64,000 bases of DNA, taken from contig NZ_QFDM01000003.1 of assembly GCF_023702065.1 (NCBI RefSeq), positions 372,001 through 436,000 of the forward strand, read 5' to 3'. Position 1 is the stretch's first letter. Every line of letters begins with the position of its first letter. The notes under the pieces were generated by a model. The model worked only from the letters and a program-made list of their open reading frames with translations. It was not told the origin of the DNA and searched no databases. The position numbers and the translations under genes were made by a program. This document shows, piece after piece, positions 63,715 to 64,000 of the stretch. Origin of the DNA: Methanoculleus oceani (GTDB taxonomy: Archaea; Halobacteriota; Methanomicrobia; Methanomicrobiales; Methanoculleaceae).

Positions 63715-63746
63715 GTATAATAATACCCTACTCCCACCTTTTTTCA
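63715..63746 (+). promoter_or_regulatory. TATA promoter of pyrD, leaderless
   Basis: TATAATAATA at 63717-63726 is centred about 25 bases before the ATG at 63746, and no ribosome-binding site precedes that ATG. Confidence 0.55.
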
Positions 63747-64000
63747 ATGGTTGCGCTTTATCCAGGCCCTATCGAGGTCGGGGGCATCCGGTTGAAGAAC
63801 CACCTCCTGCTGGCGGCCGGCATCCTCGGAACCACCGGGGCGTCGCTCGCCCGTCTCCTGCACAACGGTGCAGGCGGCGTGGTCACGAAATCCATCGGCC
63901 CGAGCCCGAAAGAGGGCCACCCGGGACCCTGCCTGATCGTCGTCGACGGCGGTATCATCAACGCCATGGGCCTGCCGAACCCTTCTGCCGCGTTCAAGGA
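63746..64000 (+). CDS. pyrD: Dihydroorotate dehydrogenase, catalytic subunit (class 1B), 5' part
   Basis: 85 codons, running off the window end. It starts ALYPGPIEVGGIRLKNHLLLAAG, then GAGGVVTKSIGPSPKEGHPGP and the INAMGLPNPS motif. This is the PyrD class 1B flavoprotein start; it oxidises dihydroorotate to orotate with NAD through PyrK. Pyrimidine synthesis would follow. The frame opposite (63758-63997) is a shadow. Confidence 0.93.

Overview
The window comes from a high-GC methanogenic archaeon, most likely Methanomicrobiales and close to Methanoculleus. Evidence: two methanogenesis marker proteins (MtxX/marker 4 and marker 2), an archaeal histone, RfcL and family-B DNA polymerase, GatDE, archaeal-type AdoMet synthetase, archaemetzincin, a DUF5350 protein, bacterial-type SerRS, TATA/BRE promoters and many leaderless genes. 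The species-level assignment is inference.

Layout. (1) 1-1752: an AT-richer pair of minus-strand genes just 3' of a tRNA-Leu gene. It encodes a membrane M48-type zinc peptidase, open past the window edge, and a translationally coupled partner. (2) 2180-12842: cupin, aminotransferase, DUF2070 membrane protein, PfkB kinase with UPF0212, nitroreductase, an RGG-rich DUF5350 protein, and a gatE/gatD/argH minus-strand operon. (3) 13191-15849: a NitT/TauT-type ABC importer. (4) 15911-23360: ribosomal L10e, then a tightly overlapping operon of fumarase (2 subunits), 2-oxoglutarate:ferredoxin oxidoreductase (4 subunits), succinyl-CoA ligase (2 subunits) and a c-di-AMP cyclase. With malate dehydrogenase (62671-63537) this gives most of the reductive TCA branch from oxaloacetate to 2-oxoglutarate. 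(5) 23421-26849: AdoMet synthetase and hisG-hisA-hisB. (6) 27323-34558: histone, methanogenesis markers, RfcL, UPF0146/archaemetzincin divergent pair, and a transporter flanked by two universal stress proteins.

(7) 34726-41028: an anchored acetolactate decarboxylase with a yeast-type cytosine deaminase, a HEAT-repeat protein, a MEDS-domain sensor lacking a kinase domain, and the nadX-nadA-nadC NAD operon. (8) 41168-51567: MtaB-type tRNA methylthiotransferase, a DtxR-like regulator with a zinc/manganese-type ABC importer, a 46-bp tandem repeat, SerRS, a HTH-PAS-GAF-PAS regulator and an ABC-2 exporter. (9) 52074-64000: aquaporin, tRNA-Ile, iorAB, an Rsm22-like methyltransferase with an iron-sulfur-type cysteine set, envelope and unknown proteins, PolB, malate dehydrogenase and the start of pyrD.

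The least described pieces are the tRNA-Leu-linked peptidase pair, the catalytic-domain-less MEDS sensor, the RGG insertion in DUF5350, the MtaB gene with no standard start codon, the operator-like dyads at the codA and histone promoters, and the unusual cysteine-rich DtxR-family regulator.
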